A DNA stretch of 9,528 nt from Pseudomonadota bacterium (GTDB taxonomy: Bacteria > Pseudomonadota > Alphaproteobacteria > Acetobacterales > Acetobacteraceae): the NCBI GenBank assembly GCA_021784255.1, contig JAJXSZ010000095.1, forward strand, positions 1 to 9,528, read 5' to 3'. This document shows positions 6,260-9,528 of this stretch, piece by piece (position 1 is the first letter of the stretch; every line of letters starts with the position of its first letter). The position numbers and the translations under genes were made by a program. The notes beneath the pieces are model-generated. The model did no database searches and was not told the DNA's origin. It saw only the letters and a program-made list of their open reading frames with translations.

Positions 6260-7687
6260 TCACGCGGCTTGCTTGCGCTCGCGCAGGAACTGGAAGAACT
6301 CGACGCCCTCGCGCAGGCGGCGCTTCATCATCTGCGGGCTGGTCACCATCTCGCCCACGATCTCGGCGATCTTGGGCACGCGCAGGTAGAACTGGCGGTA
6401 GAAGGTCTCGACGCTGTCGAAGATCTCGGTGTGCGACAGATGCGGGTAGTGCAGCGGCGCGATCTGCACGCCCTGCTCGTCGATCAGCTCCGCGTGCGTG
6501 GCATCGAGCCAGCCGTTTTCCACCGCCTGGGCGTGCAGGAACGTGCCGGGATAGGGCGCGGCGAGCGAGACCTGCAGCGTGTGCGGGTTTATTTCCTTAG
6601 CGAAACGAATGGTCTCGAGGATGGTGTCCCTGGTCTCGCCGGGCAGGCCGAGGATGAAGGTGCCGTGGATCTTGATGCCGAGATCGTGGCAGTCGCGGGT
6701 GAACTGCTTCGCGACCTCGATGCGCATGCCCTTCTTGATGTTGTGCAGGATCTGCTGGTTGCCGCTTTCGTAGCCGACGAGCAGCAGCCGCAGGCCATTG
6801 TCGCGGAGCACCTTCAGCGTCTCGCGCGGCACATTGGCCTTGGCGTTGCAGGACCAGGTGACGCCGAGCTTGCCCAGTTCGCGTGCGATCGCCTCGGCGC
6901 GCGGCAGGTTGTCGGTGAACGTATCGTCGTCAAAGAACAATTCCCGCATCTGCGGAAACAGCCGCTGCAGCAGCTTCACTTCCGTCGCGACGTGCTCGAC
7001 CGAGCGCACCCGGTAACGGTGCCCGCCCACCGTCTGCGGCCAGAGACAGAAGGTGCAGCGGCTCTTGCAGCCGCGCCCGGTATAGAGGCTCACATAAGGG
7101 TGCTTGAGATAGCCGATGAAGTAGTCCTCGATCCGTAGGTCGCGCTTGTAGACCTCGGTGACGAAAGGCAGCGAATCCATGTCCTCGAGGATGGAGCGGT
7201 CCTTGTTGTCCACGATCGTGCCGTTGGCGTCACGGAACGAAATGCCGTCCACATCGGCGAAGTCGCGGCCTTCGGCGATCTCCTTGATGGTGAAATCGAA
7301 TTCGTTGCGCGCGACGAAATCCACCGTCGGCGCGTCACGCAGGCTCTCGCGCGGCTGCACCGCGACCTTGGCGCCGACGAGGCCGATTTTGAGGCGCGGA
7401 TTGGCCTCCTTGAGCTTCGCCGCCACGCGCGCGTCCGAAGCGAAGGAGGGGGTGGAGGTGTGGATGACGCAGAGCTCGTGCCGGCCCGCCTCCTCCACCA
7501 CCTTGGCCATGCCGATGCCGGCGGGTGGCGCGTCGATCAGCTTGCTGCCGGGGATGAGTGCCGCGGGCTGGGCGAGCCAGGTGGGGAACCAGAAGCTGCG
7601 GATCTCGCGCCGCGCCTGGTAGCGCGAGCCGGCGCCGCCATCGAAGCCGTCGAAGGAGGGGGGTTGGAGGAAGAGCGTCTTCATCAT
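6260..7687 (-). CDS. hpnJ: Hopanoid biosynthesis radical SAM protein HpnJ
   Basis: HpnJ is the radical SAM enzyme required to turn the glucosamine-bearing bacteriohopanetetrol made by HpnI and HpnK into the cyclitol ether headgroup (established genetically in Burkholderia). The protein has 475 residues, the normal length. The N-terminal domain (about 1-190) is of the B12-binding-like type seen in such enzymes and begins with the characteristic MKTLFLQPPSF. The radical SAM core follows with the 4Fe-4S ligands C207-x3-C211-x2-C214 in GRGCKSRCTFCLWPQ. Other marks are FFDDDTFTDN (251-260), LLLVGYESG (301-309) and GTFILGLPGET (342-352). The C-terminal part (about 410-475) ends in a basic helix. 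Two ATGs are adjacent; I use 7687, which makes an ATGA overlap with the hpnI stop, though 7684 is equally possible. It is the last gene of the hopanoid operon and converges on the OpgH-like gene. Confidence 0.95.
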   Translation of the reverse strand: MMKTLFLQPPSFDGFDGGAGSRYQARREIRSFWFPTWLAQPAALIPGSKLIDAPPAGIGMAKVVEEAGRHELCVIHTSTPSFASDARVAAKLKEANPRLKIGLVGAKVAVQPRESLRDAPTVDFVARNEFDFTIKEIAEGRDFADVDGISFRDANGTIVDNKDRSILEDMDSLPFVTEVYKRDLRIEDYFIGYLKHPYVSLYTGRGCKSRCTFCLWPQTVGGHRYRVRSVEHVATEVKLLQRLFPQMRELFFDDDTFTDNLPRAEAIARELGKLGVTWSCNAKANVPRETLKVLRDNGLRLLLVGYESGNQQILHNIKKGMRIEVAKQFTRDCHDLGIKIHGTFILGLPGETRDTILETIRFAKEINPHTLQVSLAAPYPGTFLHAQAVENGWLDATHAELIDEQGVQIAPLHYPHLSHTEIFDSVETFYRQFYLRVPKIAEIVGEMVTSPQMMKRRLREGVEFFQFLRERKQAA

Positions 7688-8823
7688 CGTGGCTGGTGTC
7701 CCATGGTCTCGTTCGGCACGGGTGCGGCGCGGAGCAGCGCGCCCCGCCAGGAAACGGTGTCGGAGAGGAAACTGGCGCCCCATACCACAACCGACAAAAG
7801 GTCGCGCAAGGGCCAAAGCCATATGGGGAGCCATGACCCGGCGGGGGAGGGGGCGGCATCCAGCGCGCGCCCGGCGGCGCGGGCGAGGAGGGCGCGGATC
7901 GCCCAGGCGGCGACGAACAGCGCGGCGAAGCGCCCGTCGGCGAGCGCCGCCAGAGCCGCCCAGAACAGCGGGAATTGCAGCACGGAGGCGGCATGGCCCC
8001 AGGGTTCCAGGCGGCGGATGGTGCGCGCCCAGCGCAGTTCGTGGCGCAACAGCGCCACCAGGTCCGTCTCGCCCACCGTGGTCGCCACGACCGTTCGGGC
8101 GAGGGCGATACCGAGGCCCTGGCGCTTGACCAGCACGCCGAGCACGTTGTCGTCGGCGAGGTGGTCGGCAAGGGCGGTAAAACCGCCGATCGCCGCCAGC
8201 GTCGCGCGGCGCAGCGCCATGGTCGCGCCGAAGCAGTCCTGCCGGCCGAGCGCGCGGGCCAGCAGCGAGCCGGGCAGGAAGCCATGGGAGATCGCCATGG
8301 CGCCGAGGGTGCCGACCAGGCCGTGGGTGGCGGGAAGCCCCGTGTAGAGCGCGGTGACGAGGCCGATCTGCGGTGCCTCCAGCCGCGCCACGACATCGGC
8401 GAGCCAGTCCGGCGGCGCATGCACATCGGCGTCGGCGACCACCAGGGTCGCGTGCCGTGCTGCGGGCAGCATGTTGATGAGGTTGGCGACCTTGCCGTTG
8501 GTGCCGTGGCGGGCGGCGCTGATCACCAGCGCCACGTCGCGCGCCGGATGGCGGGCACACAGCCGCTCGATGACCGCGAGCGCCGGGTCGGCAGGGTCCT
8601 GGACGCCGAAGACGATCTGGAACTCAGGATGTTCCTGGCGGAACAGCGTTTCCAGCGCCGCCTCCAGCAGCGGCTCGTCGCCGCCGACGGGTTTCAGCAC
8701 GGAGACGGCGGCGCTGCCGTGTTGCGGCGTGCCGCGCAGGAAACGGCGCAGCATGACCTGCCCCGCGAGAGCCTGGCCCAGCCCCGCGAGGGCGGCGGCG
8801 GCAAGGAATCCGGCGAGGATCAA
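7684..8823 (-). CDS. hpnI: Hopanoid biosynthesis glycosyltransferase HpnI
   Basis: HpnI transfers N-acetylglucosamine to bacteriohopanetetrol, the first step of composite headgroup formation (established in Burkholderia). The 379-residue protein resembles ceramide glucosyltransferases (GT21-like). It has an N-terminal membrane helix (about 2-22), then SVLKPVGGDEP (41-51), the first Asp at VQDPADP (74-80), the DxD as DAD (131-133), the catalytic Asp region DHLADDNVLG (220-229) and RHELRWART (260-268), matching the (Q/R)xxRW motif. C-terminal hydrophobic segments lie near 282-315 and 331-355. All catalytic motifs are intact, unlike the OpgH-like neighbour. The start codon is TTG at 8823, sharing TTGA with the hpnM stop. 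This start is needed to include the membrane helix, since the next ATG (8754) would cut it off. The end overlaps hpnJ by four bases. Confidence 0.95.
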   Translation of the reverse strand: MILAGFLAAAALAGLGQALAGQVMLRRFLRGTPQHGSAAVSVLKPVGGDEPLLEAALETLFRQEHPEFQIVFGVQDPADPALAVIERLCARHPARDVALVISAARHGTNGKVANLINMLPAARHATLVVADADVHAPPDWLADVVARLEAPQIGLVTALYTGLPATHGLVGTLGAMAISHGFLPGSLLARALGRQDCFGATMALRRATLAAIGGFTALADHLADDNVLGVLVKRQGLGIALARTVVATTVGETDLVALLRHELRWARTIRRLEPWGHAASVLQFPLFWAALAALADGRFAALFVAAWAIRALLARAAGRALDAAPSPAGSWLPIWLWPLRDLLSVVVWGASFLSDTVSWRGALLRAAPVPNETMGHQPR

Positions 8824-9428
8824 CCAGCGCCGCCGGCGGCGAGCTGGGCCGTCTTGCGGCGCAGCGACGCGATCAGCGCATCGGGCCCGCCCGAGATCAG
8901 CAGGGCGCGAAAATCGGAGCGCTGCACCGCGACGCGGCTGATCGTGCCGTCGAGCAGGATGTCGACCACCTGCCAGCCGGCGCCACCCTGCTGCATGACA
9001 AAATCGAGCCGGGTGCCCGGCTTGCCGGGGACGCCGATTTCGGTCGGCACGATCTGCTGCGTGCCAAGCTTGCGGATCTGCGGCAGGACGCGGAACGCCT
9101 CGCCGTTCCAGCGGTCGAAATTGGCGGTCCAGCTTGCCACGGTGAACGCGGTAAAGGCGGCGAGCAGGGCGGTTTTCTGCGCCGCCGGGTAGCTCGCGTA
9201 TTCCAGGCCGATCGAGCGGGCGAGGATGGTCGGCAGATCGAAGGTGGCGACGATCGCCGTGCGCAGGGAGGCCGCGCGATGATCGAAGCTCTCCGACGGT
9301 CCCGCCTTCATGGCCGCGATCAGCGCGGCACCGAAAGCCTCGAGCGGCGCCGCGGCCGGGTCGGTGGCGGCGCGTGCCGCGGCCGGTGCCGACAGGGCGC
9401 CAAGGATGAGGGCGCGGCGACGCATCAT
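8820..9428 (-). CDS. hpnM: Hopanoid-associated MlaC/Ttg2D-like periplasmic protein HpnM
   Basis: The 202-residue protein belongs to the MlaC/Ttg2D (toluene tolerance) family of periplasmic lipid carriers. In hopanoid clusters this member is called HpnM and is thought to help lipid or hopanoid traffic between membranes; that role is inferred rather than shown. A short signal sequence is visible: MMRRR followed by a hydrophobic stretch and APAAARA, with cleavage probably after residue 20. The mature part has the family pattern: FDLPTILARSIG (63-74), a middle helix with AAFTAFTVASW (90-100), and the closing strands GWQVVDILLDGTISRV (151-166) then QRSDFRALL (169-177). Start ATG 9428 makes an ATGA overlap with the stop of the preceding gene; an adjacent ATG at 9425 is the alternative. 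It is followed directly by hpnI with a TTGA overlap. Confidence 0.92.
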   Translation of the reverse strand: MMRRRALILGALSAPAAARAATDPAAAPLEAFGAALIAAMKAGPSESFDHRAASLRTAIVATFDLPTILARSIGLEYASYPAAQKTALLAAFTAFTVASWTANFDRWNGEAFRVLPQIRKLGTQQIVPTEIGVPGKPGTRLDFVMQQGGAGWQVVDILLDGTISRVAVQRSDFRALLISGGPDALIASLRRKTAQLAAGGAG

Positions 9429-9528
9429 GCGCGAACTGCTTTGCCTGATTGTTGGGTGAGGGCGAGGAGGGCGGTGTTGGTGATGGCGTTGGTATCGAGG
9501 GCGGCGTCGGTGAGTTGGTTTTTTTGGG
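9425..9528 (-). CDS. Unidentified upstream gene, last 33 codons only
   Basis: An open frame enters from the window edge and ends at a TGA (9427-9425) that overlaps the hpnM ATG as ATGA. The same type of junction joins the next two genes, which argues it is a real upstream member of the hopanoid operon. The visible C-terminus contains QLTDAALDTNAITNTAL and ends SGKAVRA, an Ala/Thr/Asn-rich, probably helical tail. I do not recognise a family from it. Codon choice (CAA, AAA, GCA, TCA) is slightly less G/C-biased than in the genes downstream. Other hopanoid-cluster genes would be the first candidates, but the sequence here does not identify one. Confidence 0.55.
   Translation of the reverse strand, partial: QKNQLTDAALDTNAITNTALLALTQQSGKAVRA

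Noticed and set aside
7688..8560. In-frame upstream extension of hpnJ giving an apparent 766-residue fusion protein
   Set aside because: The extra N-terminal part is Arg/Pro-rich and is the out-of-frame reading of hpnI. HpnJ family length and its typical N-terminus fit the start at 7687 or 7684.
7975..9192. 405-codon plus-strand frame opposite hpnI and hpnM
   Set aside because: It shows no recognisable domain and runs across two well-supported genes and their overlap junction, so it is a complementary-strand shadow.
9517..9528. Run of seven T near the right edge, possible terminator
   Set aside because: On the minus strand it reads as Lys/Asn codons of the upstream gene, and no stem precedes it on the plus strand.

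Overview
The window is very GC-rich DNA with dense, mostly minus-strand genes and strong G/C preference at third codon positions. The right-hand third is a hopanoid (bacterial sterol-like lipid) tailoring operon: hpnM, hpnI and hpnJ. That gene set, the base composition and the flanking families suggest an alphaproteobacterium, most likely of the Acetobacteraceae/Rhodospirillales type. This placement is inference; no rRNA or other taxonomic marker is present.

Layout from right to left: (1) 9528 to 6260, minus strand: the last 33 codons of an unidentified gene, then hpnM (MlaC-like periplasmic lipid carrier), hpnI (membrane glycosyltransferase) and hpnJ (radical SAM enzyme). Each junction is a 4-base start/stop overlap (ATGA, TTGA, ATGA), so this is one tightly coupled operon. 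HpnI adds the N-acetylglucosamine headgroup to bacteriohopanetetrol. HpnJ acts later, making the cyclitol ether. HpnM probably helps move hopanoids or lipids across the periplasm. The deacetylase HpnK, needed between HpnI and HpnJ, is not in the window. (2) 4565 to 6193, plus strand: a membrane protein that aligns along its whole length with the periplasmic-glucan glucosyltransferase OpgH/MdoH but has lost the recognisable catalytic motifs. It converges on hpnJ. (3) 4502 to 3414, minus strand: a GT4-family glycosyltransferase with an intact donor-binding motif, divergent from the OpgH-like gene. (4) 3357 to 1, minus strand: a second compact cluster of a CobW/COG0523 GTPase (metal chaperone family), a WD40 beta-propeller protein, an aldo/keto reductase and the N-terminal part of a TonB/TolA-type energy transducer that runs off the window. 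The first two genes overlap by 13 bases and the last two share a GTGA overlap.

The most interesting item is the degenerate OpgH homologue: an intact 542-codon frame with family topology but no DxD, catalytic Asp or QxxRW, so it is probably a pseudoenzyme or carries a changed function. The second is the CobW-WD40-AKR-TonB cluster, which looks like a metal-homeostasis or envelope unit whose WD40 member has no obvious assigned role. The TonB-like gene starts with GTG and is open at the window edge, so simple ATG-to-stop gene finding would miss it.

No stretch of 300 bases lacks a gene. The largest gaps are about 55 to 70 bases. I see no tRNA, rRNA, CRISPR array, transposase, attachment site or origin.
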